Shown here: piece by piece, positions 17,962 through 25,641 of the stretch
Numbering within the stretch: the first letter of the stretch is position 1
Layout: every line of letters starts with the position of its first letter
Made by a program: the position numbers and the translations under genes
Assembly: GCF_030209435.1 (NCBI RefSeq)
Contig: NZ_JARVRX010000002.1
Location: 124,001-188,000, forward strand
DNA: 64,000 bases
Origin: Mycolicibacterium sp. lyk4-40-TYG-92
GTDB lineage: Bacteria > Actinomycetota > Actinomycetes > Mycobacteriales > Mycobacteriaceae
Direction: 5' to 3'
Notes under the pieces: model-generated
The model's database searches: none
What the model saw: only the letters and a program-made list of their open reading frames with translations
What the model was told of the DNA's origin: nothing

Positions 17962-18597
17962 TCAGTTCGGTGTTCTCGCGCGCACGGGAGATACCTCAGG
18001 CTCGCGAGTGGACGTGACGAGCTCGAGCACCATCTGGCGGGCCAGGCCGATGGGCGCAACCGATCGTTCGAGCTTCGACGCGGTGAGGGCGCCGTCGTAG
18101 ATCAGCTGGATGCGCTGGGCAACGGCGGCGGCGTCGGTCACCTCGGCGTCGCGCAGCAGCTCGCTCAGCAGCCCACGCATCCACAACCGGTGTGCCCGTA
18201 CCGGTTCGAGGGTGTCGCCCGGGAACTCGGTCGCCGCGTTGGCGTAGAGACAGCCCCGGAACTGGCGCTTGCGCGCCGCGGCGGCCGCGAGATCGAAGAA
18301 CGACAGCAGCTTTTCCACCGGGTCGTCGATGCCGGAGGCCTTCGATTCCCAGCGGTTGCGATCAGCCTGATCCAATTCGTTCAGGTACGCGATCACCAAC
18401 GCGTCCTTCGACCCGTACGAGCTGTAGAGGCTGGCCTTCGCAACCCCCGCCTCGCGCAGGATCGTGTCGATGCCGACAGCGCGAATTCCCTGTGCGGCAA
18501 AGAGATTCGATGCGGTGTCGAGCAGCCGCTGGGCCGGTCCGCCGGTGTCGGTGCGGGGCGCCGGCCGGTCTGGGCGGCGAGTGCGGGTCGCGCTCAT
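17962..18597 (-). CDS. TetR-family regulator of the ABC importer operon
   Basis: TetR/AcrR regulator of 211 residues. Helix-turn-helix about residues 20-68: LFAAQGIRAVGIDTILREAG and SLYSSYGSKDALV. The C-terminal half has a QFRGCLYANAATEFPG stretch seen in the LmrA/YxaF-like TetR subgroup. The ATG at 18597 lies 6 bases after a TANNNT box and so is probably leaderless. It is divergent from the DUF4242/flavoenzyme/ABC operon, and a perfect 14-bp palindrome between them is the likely operator. Autoregulation plus control of the operon is expected. Confidence 0.92.
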   Translation of the reverse strand: MSATRTRRPDRPAPRTDTGGPAQRLLDTASNLFAAQGIRAVGIDTILREAGVAKASLYSSYGSKDALVIAYLNELDQADRNRWESKASGIDDPVEKLLSFFDLAAAAARKRQFRGCLYANAATEFPGDTLEPVRAHRLWMRGLLSELLRDAEVTDAAAVAQRIQLIYDGALTASKLERSVAPIGLARQMVLELVTSTREPEVSPVRARTPN

Positions 18598-18603
18598 AGC
18601 TGC

Positions 18604-18609
18604 ACCATA
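18604..18609 (-). promoter_or_regulatory. TANNNT -10 box for the tetR gene
   Basis: TATGGT on the minus strand, 6 bases before the ATG at 18597 with no ribosome binding site, suggests leaderless transcription. The operator palindrome lies about 19 bases further upstream, over the -35 region. Confidence 0.5.
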
Positions 18610-18627
18610 GCCGAGAAACCTCGATAG

Positions 18628-18641
18628 ACAGACCGGTCTGT
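18628..18641. promoter_or_regulatory. Perfect palindrome ACAGACCGGTCTGT, TetR operator
   Basis: A perfect 14-bp palindrome lies in the gap between the divergent TetR and DUF4242 genes. Its position over the -35 of the TetR promoter and just upstream of the operon start fits a repressor site for both. The CAGACCGGTCTG core is typical of TetR operators of this subgroup (family knowledge). Confidence 0.75.
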
Positions 18642-18690
18642 TCATGCGAGCGTCGTGATGTCATCGACGCCCGACGAACAGGAACACACC

Positions 18691-19215
18691 GTGACGCTGT
18701 ACCTCTACGAAATCGCAGGACTCCCCGGCCGGGCCGAGGTCGACCAGGCCATCAAAACCGTCGACGCCGAAGTGCACCGGGCCGGCGGCGAACTCATCGA
18801 GGCTCAGGTGACCGGCCAGCACCGGCTGTTCGTGGTGGCTGAGCTCACCGGCGGTCCGCTGCAGATCGAGGCGTTGTCAGTCGGGGCGACCGAACTGACC
18901 GGTCCGCACGAAGTGCGACTCGTCGGCGCTGAACTGGACCAGCTGAAGGCCGTCCGCCCGACGGCCGGATACCTGGTCGAGTGGGACCTGCCTGCCGACC
19001 TGGACATGGACAGCTACCTGAGCCGCAAGAAAGCCAACGCGCCGAAATACGCCGAAGTGCCCGAAGTCAGCTTCCTGCGGACCTACGTGCGGGTCGACAT
19101 GGACAAGTGCCTGTGTTTCTACGACGCACCGGACGAGGACGCGGTACGGCGCGCGCGCGTGGCGGTGCAAACCCCGATCGATCGGTTGTACGGACTGGAA
19201 AGCAGTGGGCAATGA
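18691..19215 (+). CDS. Two-part protein with C-terminal DUF4242 domain
   Basis: A soluble protein of about 174 residues. The N-terminal 80 residues are a ferredoxin-like repeat (VTLYLYEIAGLPGRAEVDQA) and the C-terminal part (YLVEWDLPADLDMDSYLS through KCLCFYDAPDEDAVRRA) matches DUF4242, a small alpha/beta domain whose members are suspected metal binders of unknown role. The second half has CLCFY where a ligand might sit. GTG 18691 has an AGGAA site; an ATG at 18658 is the alternative. The stop overlaps the next start (ATGA). Being first in an operon with a flavoenzyme and importer suggests a role in handling the imported compound or its metal. Confidence 0.75.
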   Translation: MTLYLYEIAGLPGRAEVDQAIKTVDAEVHRAGGELIEAQVTGQHRLFVVAELTGGPLQIEALSVGATELTGPHEVRLVGAELDQLKAVRPTAGYLVEWDLPADLDMDSYLSRKKANAPKYAEVPEVSFLRTYVRVDMDKCLCFYDAPDEDAVRRARVAVQTPIDRLYGLESSGQ

Positions 19216-20234
19216 CGACTTTGGTATCTGACGACGTCGCAACAAGACTGGCTCACGTCACGGCAGGGGTGGACGCCCGGGCCGGTGACCTGGACGCGGG
19301 ACGCACCGACGTCCGTGAGGACCTGCGCGCCCTCGGCGCTTCGGGATTGTTCGGACTACCGGACCTGCCCGACACCGTGCGGGTGATCGAGCAGGTGTCG
19401 GCGGTCAGCCTCGCCGCGGGATTCTCCGCGTGGGCCCACCAGATGGCGATTCACTACCTCGCCGACCGGCCGGACCTGTCGGAGGCATTGCTCGCCGCAC
19501 GTCGTCCCGGCGTGACCGCCATGGCGGCCGGGCTCAAGCACGTTGCGGGCCTCGGGCAGCTCCCGATCTTCGCCGGGGAGACGCGCCGTGGTCTGCGGCT
19601 CAACGGACCAATCCGCTGGGCTTCCAACGTCTTCGATGACGCGCTGATCGTGCTGCCGGCGCGGACGGTCACGGGCCGGCTGTATGTCGTCGCGGTCGAT
19701 GTGAGCGCGGTCGGCGTGGTGGTCGATCCGGCGCCCGCGCTGATGGCCCTCGGCAGCACCGGGTCGACGTCACTGCGCCTCGAAGAGGTGGAGGTGCACG
19801 CCAACCGCATCGTCAGCGCTGACCTCACCGGGTTCGTCCGCAAGATCAAGCCGACGTTCCTGCTGCTGCAGACCGCGTTCTGCGTCGGCGTCACCGGGGC
19901 GGCACTGACCGCGGCCCGTCGGGCGACCGACGGGCTGGCCGCCCAGTTCGACCGCGACCTCGCCGATCTGGTGGCACAAGCCGAACGCAATCGCCGTCGG
20001 CTCTACGAATTCGCCACGGCGCCGTCGGAAGCCAATCTGGCCGAGGTGATCCGGCTCCGACTCGACGCCGCCAACACCGCGGTAGGAGCGACCCGACTGG
20101 AGTCGGCTCTGGCCGGTGGTCAGGGGTACCGCGCGGGGACGGCAGCCAATCGCCGATTCCGCGAAGCAGCTTTTCTGCCCGTGCAATCACCATCGGAAGG
20201 ACAACTGAGGTGGGAACTGAAGCAGTACGGATAA
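19212..20234 (+). CDS. Acyl-CoA-dehydrogenase-like flavoenzyme (DszC/SfnB type?)
   Basis: A 340-residue protein with the acyl-CoA dehydrogenase fold: an N-terminal helical part (VIEQVSAVSLAAGFSAWAHQ), a beta domain (LRLNGPIRWASNVFDDALIV) and a C-terminal helical bundle (about 215-335). It is shorter than a beta-oxidation enzyme (380 or more) and lacks the usual catalytic-Glu GEGT motif, so an FMNH2-dependent monooxygenase of the DszC/SfnB class is more likely than a dehydrogenase. It lies within an operon with an SsuBAC-type importer, as organosulfur monooxygenases do. It overlaps the ATPase gene by 25 bases. Confidence 0.72.
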   Translation: MTTLVSDDVATRLAHVTAGVDARAGDLDAGRTDVREDLRALGASGLFGLPDLPDTVRVIEQVSAVSLAAGFSAWAHQMAIHYLADRPDLSEALLAARRPGVTAMAAGLKHVAGLGQLPIFAGETRRGLRLNGPIRWASNVFDDALIVLPARTVTGRLYVVAVDVSAVGVVVDPAPALMALGSTGSTSLRLEEVEVHANRIVSADLTGFVRKIKPTFLLLQTAFCVGVTGAALTAARRATDGLAAQFDRDLADLVAQAERNRRRLYEFATAPSEANLAEVIRLRLDAANTAVGATRLESALAGGQGYRAGTAANRRFREAAFLPVQSPSEGQLRWELKQYG

Positions 20235-20929
20235 CCGCGGGCACCAAGCGATTCGGGAACGCCGTTGTACTCGACGACATCGATCTCGCCGTCGAGTCAG
20301 GGGAGTTCGTCGCGGTGCTCGGGCGTAGCGGCAGTGGGAAGTCGACGCTGCTGCGGGTGCTGGCCGGCCTCGAATCGCTGAGCTCGGGAACCGTCAGCTG
20401 GCCCGCCGGTGGCGAACGTCCGCACATCGGAGTGGTTTTCCAGGACGCGCTGCTGCTGCCGTGGCTGACGGTGCAGGGCAACGTCTCCTACGCGCAGCGA
20501 TTCACGCACCGGCGCAAGGGATTCGACGCGGACTATGCGGTAGAACTGATGCAGCGCTTCGGAGTCGACGGGCTGGCCGACCGGTATCCCGACCAGCTGT
20601 CCGGCGGCCAGGCTCAGCGGGTGGCCATCCTGCGCGCCGTGGCGACCCGGCCGCAGGTGCTCCTGCTCGACGAACCGTTCAGCGCCCTGGATCCCGCGAC
20701 ACGCGCCGACCTGCAGCATTGGTTGACCACGCTCACAACCGAATTGGGTGTGACGGTGCTGCTGGTAACCCACGACGTCGAGGAGGCGCTGACCCTGGCG
20801 CAGCGTGTCGTGCTGCTGGCGGACGGCGGTCGGATCCAACGCCAATGGCGCCTGGGGGAGGCGGACCAGTCGGGTCTGCGCGACGAAATCCTCAGTCATT
20901 ACCGGGTTTCCGAACTGTGGGTGGCATGA
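20210..20929 (+). CDS. ABC importer ATPase (SsuB/TauB/NrtD type)
   Basis: Nucleotide-binding subunit of 239 residues. Walker A GRSGSGKST, Q-loop VVFQDALLLPW, signature LSGGQAQR, Walker B VLLLDEPFSALD and switch His in THDVEEAL are all intact. The Q-loop LLPW and short length are typical of the nitrate/sulfonate/taurine class. The GTG start lies inside the preceding gene and has GGAAGG about 8 bases upstream. It couples to the solute-binding protein gene by ATGA. Confidence 0.93.
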   Translation: MGTEAVRITAGTKRFGNAVVLDDIDLAVESGEFVAVLGRSGSGKSTLLRVLAGLESLSSGTVSWPAGGERPHIGVVFQDALLLPWLTVQGNVSYAQRFTHRRKGFDADYAVELMQRFGVDGLADRYPDQLSGGQAQRVAILRAVATRPQVLLLDEPFSALDPATRADLQHWLTTLTTELGVTVLLVTHDVEEALTLAQRVVLLADGGRIQRQWRLGEADQSGLRDEILSHYRVSELWVA

Positions 20930-22077
20930 GCAGCCTGCTGATCTCGCGACGGCAGGCCCTGATCGCCGCAGCAGCGGCTGCCGGTGGCGCCTTCGGCCTG
21001 GCCGACCTGGCGCACAGTGCCACCACCGATTCGGCCGCCGGTGGTCCGTTGCGGGTGGGCTATCTGCCGATCACGGACGCCGCACCGCTGTTGCTGGCGC
21101 ACTCGGGGCTGTATCCGGCTGGTGTCGGCAAGCCAGTGCTGTTCCGGAGTTGGGCGGCGCTCGGCGAGGCATTTCTGAACCGCCAACTCGACGTCGTGCA
21201 CCTGCTGATGCCGATGGCTGTGCAGTTGCGGTACGCGCTCGGTGGCGGTGTCCGGGTGCTCGGCTGGAATCACACCAATGGCTCGGCACTGACGGTCGCC
21301 CCGCATATCCGGGAGTTGTCGGATCTTGCGGGCTCTCAGCTGGCGATCCCGTTCTGGTGGTCGATACACAACATCGTGCTCCAGAAACTACTGCGGGCCA
21401 ACGGATTGCAACCAGTGATCCGCCGGTCGGCGTCGCGGGCCGACCGCACCGTGGAACTCGTCGTGATGAGTCCGTCGGACATGGTGCCGGCACTGGCCAC
21501 CGGAACCATCGGCGGCTACGTGGTGGCCGACCCGTTCAACGCGATGGCCCAGACCAAGAAAATCGGGCGGATCCACACCTTCCTCGGTGACGTGTGGCGC
21601 GACCATGCCTGCTGTGCCCTGGTGACACGCGACGACGTCATCTCCGGTCGGCCGGCGGCAGTGCAGCAGCTCACGGATGCCGTTGTGACAGCGCAGGTTG
21701 CGCTGTCGAACGATCGGAAGGCGGCCGCGGCGAAACTCGGCGGCGGGCGGTACCTGCCCCAGCCGGTGCCGGCGATCACACTGGCGATGACCTATCCGAC
21801 GGCGCCTTACCCGCTGCGGCATCCGGAGTGGCAGCCCCAGCGGCTCGGCTTTCAGCCGTACCCGTTCCCGAGCTTCACGAGAGAACTGGTGACCGCCATG
21901 CACGACACCGTCATCGACGGCGACCGGCGATTCCTGGAACGGTTGGATCCCACCACCGTGCACGGCGACCTGGTCGACGACACGTTCGTCCGTAATTCGA
22001 TTCAGGCCCATGGCGGTCCGGTCGCCTTCGGCCTCAGCGGCGACTACACCCGCACCGAGCAATTGGAGTTGTCATGA
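20926..22077 (+). CDS. Tat-exported solute-binding protein (SsuA/NMT1-like)
   Basis: Substrate-binding protein of 383 residues. A Tat-type leader starts SRRQALIAAAAAAGG, so it is exported folded. The mature part begins at about PLRVGYLPITDAAPLL, the standard first strand of NMT1/SsuA proteins, followed by the DVVHLLMP and YVVADPFNAMAQ hinge regions. Ligand class by homology: sulfonates, nitrate, taurine or pyrimidine-like compounds; the residues do not decide. No lipobox Cys, unlike many mycobacterial binding proteins. Coupled by ATGA to the ATPase upstream and the permease downstream. Confidence 0.88.
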   Translation: MSSLLISRRQALIAAAAAAGGAFGLADLAHSATTDSAAGGPLRVGYLPITDAAPLLLAHSGLYPAGVGKPVLFRSWAALGEAFLNRQLDVVHLLMPMAVQLRYALGGGVRVLGWNHTNGSALTVAPHIRELSDLAGSQLAIPFWWSIHNIVLQKLLRANGLQPVIRRSASRADRTVELVVMSPSDMVPALATGTIGGYVVADPFNAMAQTKKIGRIHTFLGDVWRDHACCALVTRDDVISGRPAAVQQLTDAVVTAQVALSNDRKAAAAKLGGGRYLPQPVPAITLAMTYPTAPYPLRHPEWQPQRLGFQPYPFPSFTRELVTAMHDTVIDGDRRFLERLDPTTVHGDLVDDTFVRNSIQAHGGPVAFGLSGDYTRTEQLELS

Positions 22078-22880
22078 CCACAACAACCGTCCGCGCGGTG
22101 ATCGATCCGCCGGTGGCGGTGCGCCGTTGGGCTCCGCCGGTCGGCGCCATCGCCGTCGCGGTCGGCCTCTGGTGGTTGACGACCACCGTCTTGTCGGCCC
22201 CGCATTCACTGCTGCGCCAGGCTGCACCACAGCGCGTCGCGCCCGCGGTCGTCGACCTGTTCTCCCGGGGCGTGCTGCTCCCGGACATCGGGATCAGCCT
22301 GTGGCGCTTGGTGATCGGTCTGGCAGTGGCTGTCGTCATCGGGATACCGGCCGGCCTGCTGCTCGGGCTCAGCACCACGGCCGAGCGGGCGGCGGCGCCG
22401 CTCGTCCAGTTCGTCCGGATGATCTCGCCGCTGTCCTGGGCCCCGATCGCGGTGGCGGTGTTCGGCATCGGCAACGAGCCCGTGATCTTCCTGATTGCCG
22501 TCGCGGCCGTGTGGCCCGTGTTGCTCAACACGGTGGCCGGGGTCCGCGCTGTCGACCCCGGCTACCTGGATGTGGCGCGGTCGTTCCACGCCACCCGCTG
22601 GGAGCTGGTCACCGCCGTCGTGCTGCCGGCCATCCGGGGGCAGCTGCAGACGGGCGTGCGCGTGGCACTGGGTATCGCCTGGGTGGTGCTGGTCCCGGCG
22701 GAAATGCTCGGTGTGCGTTCGGGTCTGGGCTACCAGGTGCTCAATGCCCGCGACCAGCTGGCCTACGACCAGGTGGTGGCCGTGATCGTGGTGATCGGTG
22801 CGCTGGGGTTCCTGCTGGATGTGATCGCCCGGCGGCTGATTTCTCCGGAGCGGCCGGGGGCAGCGACCAACCGGGGATAG
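22074..22880 (+). CDS. ABC importer permease (SsuC-like)
   Basis: Integral membrane permease of 268 residues with about six helices and the binding-protein-dependent permease EAA loop near VDPGYLDVARSFHATRWEL. It completes an importer with the two genes upstream. The TAG stop is part of a TANNNT box for the next gene, so a fresh promoter begins exactly at the operon end. Confidence 0.9.
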   Translation: MTTTTVRAVIDPPVAVRRWAPPVGAIAVAVGLWWLTTTVLSAPHSLLRQAAPQRVAPAVVDLFSRGVLLPDIGISLWRLVIGLAVAVVIGIPAGLLLGLSTTAERAAAPLVQFVRMISPLSWAPIAVAVFGIGNEPVIFLIAVAAVWPVLLNTVAGVRAVDPGYLDVARSFHATRWELVTAVVLPAIRGQLQTGVRVALGIAWVVLVPAEMLGVRSGLGYQVLNARDQLAYDQVVAVIVVIGALGFLLDVIARRLISPERPGAATNRG

Positions 22881-22883
22881 GGT
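22878..22883 (+). promoter_or_regulatory. TANNNT -10 box overlapping the permease stop codon
   Basis: TAGGGT, whose first three bases are the permease stop, lies 6 bases before the GTG at 22890 with no ribosome binding site between. This is the leaderless pattern, so the IspD-like gene may be transcribed separately from the importer operon. Confidence 0.45.
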
Positions 22884-22889
22884 GGCGCG

Positions 22890-23480
22890 GTGACTCTTTC
22901 GGCGATCGTGACCGTGCCCGCACTGCTCGCGCCGGCTGACTTCACCGCGCCGATCGCGGGGGAGCCGGCTTTGGTGCGGGCGGTACGCGCGGTCCGCCCC
23001 GTGGCGCCGGTGTCGGTGGTCGCCGCCGAAGAGCTGGCCGGCGCCGCCACGGAATGCCTTGCGGCTCACGGCCTGAGTGACGTGCCCGTGCACACCGCGC
23101 CGGGCCGGCTCGCCGAGGGCGATGCGGTCCTGGTGCACGATGTCCGCTACCCGCTTGCTCCCGCCGAACTGGCGGCACGCGTGGCGGCGGCATTGCCGGC
23201 CCACAACGTCGTCATCCCGGTGCTGACGATGACCGACAGTGTCAAAAGCGTTGCCGCGGAAGGCATCGTGCTGGGCAACGTGGACCGGTCGGAGCTCGTC
23301 ATCGCGCAGTACCCGCGCGGCTACACCGCCGAGGTACTGGCCAGATTCGCTCCTGGCGACCTCGCCGCGCTGATCTCGGCCGGCCTGGACGTCGGCACCG
23401 TCGAGGGCGACCCCAACGCGTTCGCGGTCGACCTGACGCACGACCGGGAACTGCTGGACGCGATCGTCAGCGCCGGCTGA
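22890..23480 (+). CDS. Degenerate IspD-family cytidylyltransferase paralogue
   Basis: A 196-residue protein aligning along most of IspD (2-C-methyl-D-erythritol 4-phosphate cytidylyltransferase). VLVHDVRYPLAPAELAARV, VIPVLTMTDSVKSV and GDPNAFAVDL match its middle and end. The N-terminal CTP loop (normally LAAGxGxR followed by a Lys) is replaced by VTVPALLAPADFT. The Arg of RVQTPQ reads VIAQYPRG, and the C-terminal Lys of the FK(I/V)T strand is Ala. It is therefore unlikely to be an active nucleotidyltransferase. It converges with an intact IspD-like gene over a 14-base overlap. It may be a regulatory or heterodimer partner. Confidence 0.68.
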   Translation: MTLSAIVTVPALLAPADFTAPIAGEPALVRAVRAVRPVAPVSVVAAEELAGAATECLAAHGLSDVPVHTAPGRLAEGDAVLVHDVRYPLAPAELAARVAAALPAHNVVIPVLTMTDSVKSVAAEGIVLGNVDRSELVIAQYPRGYTAEVLARFAPGDLAALISAGLDVGTVEGDPNAFAVDLTHDRELLDAIVSAG

Positions 23481-24168
23481 GCAGGCGCTCGGCGACCTGC
23501 ACGTCGTGCGCGAAGGTCACCTTGAAATTCTGGGCCGACCCGGCGATCGCGTGGACCGCGATGTCCGTGAAGCGCTCCACGCACGACGAGGTGTCGGTGC
23601 CTTCGAAACCGGCGGCCGCCGCGGCGACGTAGGCCTGCCACAGCGGCCCGGCCTGGAATGCCTGCGGCGTCTGCACCCGCACCAGCGCCTGGTCGATGGC
23701 ACCGAGGCCGTCCTCGGTCCGGCGCAACACGTCACCCGACGGCAGCACCGGAATCGCACCACCCTGTGTCCGTGCCGTGGTGACGGCGGTGTCCATCAGA
23801 TCGGCACCGGCCAGTGGGCGCGCGGCGTCGTGGATCAGCACCACGTCGACGCTGCCGGCGTCGATGTCTGCCGCGAGGTAACTCAGCACGTTGTGTTCGG
23901 AGCCGTGCCGCGAATCGCCGCCTTCGACGAATTCGACTGCGGTGCCGGGGAGTTCGTCGGCCATGAGCCGCGTGACCTGGTCGCGCTCGCCGCGCCGGAA
24001 CACCAGGATGGTGCGGGCGATCTGGGAGCTGGCGGCCACCGCTTGCACCGACCACGCCACCATGCTGCGGCCGGCCAGCTGGAGGTAGGCCTTGTTACCG
24101 TCGGCCCCGACCCGCGATCCGATACCGGCGGCCAGGACGACGCCGACGGCGATCGGGGGAGCGGACAC
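23467..24168 (-). CDS. IspD/TarI-family cytidylyltransferase
   Basis: Sugar- or polyol-phosphate cytidylyltransferase of 233 residues. All key parts are present: VLAAGIGSRVGADGNKAYLQ (CTP loop and Lys), EGGDSRHGS, VVLIHDAARPL (metal Asp), VRVQTPQAF, DTSSCVERF and the NFKVT strand. It could be an IspD paralogue in the MEP isoprenoid pathway or a ribitol-phosphate type enzyme; the housekeeping mycobacterial ispD lies next to ispF, which is not seen here, so a paralogue with another substrate is likely. GTG start 6 bases after a TANNNT box. Confidence 0.82.
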   Translation of the reverse strand: MSAPPIAVGVVLAAGIGSRVGADGNKAYLQLAGRSMVAWSVQAVAASSQIARTILVFRRGERDQVTRLMADELPGTAVEFVEGGDSRHGSEHNVLSYLAADIDAGSVDVVLIHDAARPLAGADLMDTAVTTARTQGGAIPVLPSGDVLRRTEDGLGAIDQALVRVQTPQAFQAGPLWQAYVAAAAAGFEGTDTSSCVERFTDIAVHAIAGSAQNFKVTFAHDVQVAERLLSRR

Positions 24169-24174
24169 GTCTTC

Positions 24175-24180
24175 ACGGTA
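24175..24180 (-). promoter_or_regulatory. TANNNT -10 box for the cytidylyltransferase gene
   Basis: TACCGT on the minus strand ends 6 bases before the GTG at 24168, without a ribosome binding site, as in leaderless mycobacterial genes. Confidence 0.5.
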
Positions 24181-24260
24181 GTGGGACGGGAGTGGGGATC
24201 TGCGGCAGGCTTACCGTGACGCGGCCCGGACGGGGCCCGGATTCGCTGAAGGGACATGGC

Positions 24261-25529
24261 ATGGATGGGGTGCAGCGGGACGCTCCCGACCCACACAACA
24301 CGGTGCGCGCCCATCGGTTGACGCCGATGCGGGGACGCGATCCGCACGAAAGGCACCGCGTCGCGACTCCGCTGGAGCTGCTGTTCGACCTGACGTTCGT
24401 CGTCGCGTTCGGGGTGGCGGCGTCGGAACTGGCACACCTGCTGGCCGCGGGCCACATCGGCGCCGGCATCACGGGCTTCGTGTTCTCCACCTTCGCGATC
24501 TGTCTGGCGTGGATCAACTTCACCTGGTTCGCCTCGGCGTATGACACCGACGACTGGGTGTTCCGGCTGATGACCATGGTCGAGATGGTCGGCGTCCTGG
24601 TCCTGGCACTCGGCCTGCCGGCGTTCTACGCCTCGATCGAGCACGGCCACCACGTCGACAACGCGGTGCTGGTCGCGGGGTATGTGGTGATGCGAATTGC
24701 GTTGGTAGGCCAGTGGTTACGCGCGGCGAAGCAGGATCCGAGCCGGCGTGCGGCGGCAATGACGTACGTCTGGATCGTGTCGGTGGTCCAGGTGGGCTGG
24801 GTCGGCACGGTGTTCCTGCCGACAGATGTGCCCGTGACACTGAGCTTCTGGGTGGTGTTGGCGCTGATCGAACTGGGCGGCCCGATGGTCGCCGAGACGA
24901 AATGCGGCGGTACCCCGTGGCACGCCCACCACATCGCCGAACGCTACGGGCTGCTGGCGATCATTGCCCTGGGCGAGGGCGTCGTCGGGACCGTCGCGTC
25001 ACTGTCGGCCGTCGTCGGCGAGCACGGCTGGTCGTGGGACGCCGTGCTGCTGGCGATCTCGGGCACGGCCCTGACCTTCGGCATGTGGTGGGTGTACTTC
25101 ATGGTGCCGACGGCTGAGCCCCTGCATGCGCATCGTGAGCGGGGCTTCTGGTTCGGGTATCTGCACATGCCGGTGTACGGAGCCATCGTCGCGACCGGTG
25201 CGGGCCTGCACACCGCTGCGTATTTCATCCAGCACCATTCGGTGCTGGGGTCGGTGGCGACGGTGCTCAGCGTGGTGATCCCGGTCGCGATCTACATCGC
25301 GTTGGTGTACGTGCTGTACGGGCTGATGCTGCGCTCGGTCGACGCCCTGCACGTGCTGCTGGTGGTGCTGACGGCGGTGGTCCTGATCGCGACGGTGGTA
25401 CTGGCGGCCGTCGGTGTGCCGATGGCGCTCTGCCTTCTGGTGGCCAGCCTGGCGCCGATGGTGAGCGTGGCCGGCTTCGAGATCATCGGGCACCGGCACG
25501 TCGCCGACGCGGTGGCGCGCCAGACCTGA
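24261..25529 (+). CDS. LtrA-family (low temperature requirement) membrane protein
   Basis: Polytopic membrane protein of 422 residues matching the bacterial low-temperature-requirement A family. The N-terminal signature VATPLELLFDLTFVVAFG and GTPWHAHHIAERYGLLAIIALGEG are characteristic, and about ten hydrophobic segments follow. The role of the family is unclear. GAAGGGA 6 bases before the ATG at 24261 fixes the start. Charged His residues occur in a predicted membrane region (WHAHHIAERYG), a conserved family feature that hints at ion or proton handling. Confidence 0.85.
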   Translation: MDGVQRDAPDPHNTVRAHRLTPMRGRDPHERHRVATPLELLFDLTFVVAFGVAASELAHLLAAGHIGAGITGFVFSTFAICLAWINFTWFASAYDTDDWVFRLMTMVEMVGVLVLALGLPAFYASIEHGHHVDNAVLVAGYVVMRIALVGQWLRAAKQDPSRRAAAMTYVWIVSVVQVGWVGTVFLPTDVPVTLSFWVVLALIELGGPMVAETKCGGTPWHAHHIAERYGLLAIIALGEGVVGTVASLSAVVGEHGWSWDAVLLAISGTALTFGMWWVYFMVPTAEPLHAHRERGFWFGYLHMPVYGAIVATGAGLHTAAYFIQHHSVLGSVATVLSVVIPVAIYIALVYVLYGLMLRSVDALHVLLVVLTAVVLIATVVLAAVGVPMALCLLVASLAPMVSVAGFEIIGHRHVADAVARQT

Positions 25530-25628
25530 GGGCGCTGCCGGGAACTCGGCGATCGTTGTGCGTTGAGCAGGTGCGGCTGGGGCAGGAGCGCACTGGTGTG
25601 GCTAACGGGCCGGAAGAGCTAACTGTCA

Positions 25629-25634
25629 TATCCT
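25629..25634 (+). promoter_or_regulatory. TANNNT -10 box for the DUF1906 gene
   Basis: TATCCT ends 7 bases before the GTG at 25642 with no ribosome binding site, so the transcript probably begins at the start codon. Confidence 0.55.
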
Positions 25635-25641
25635 GTGACCC

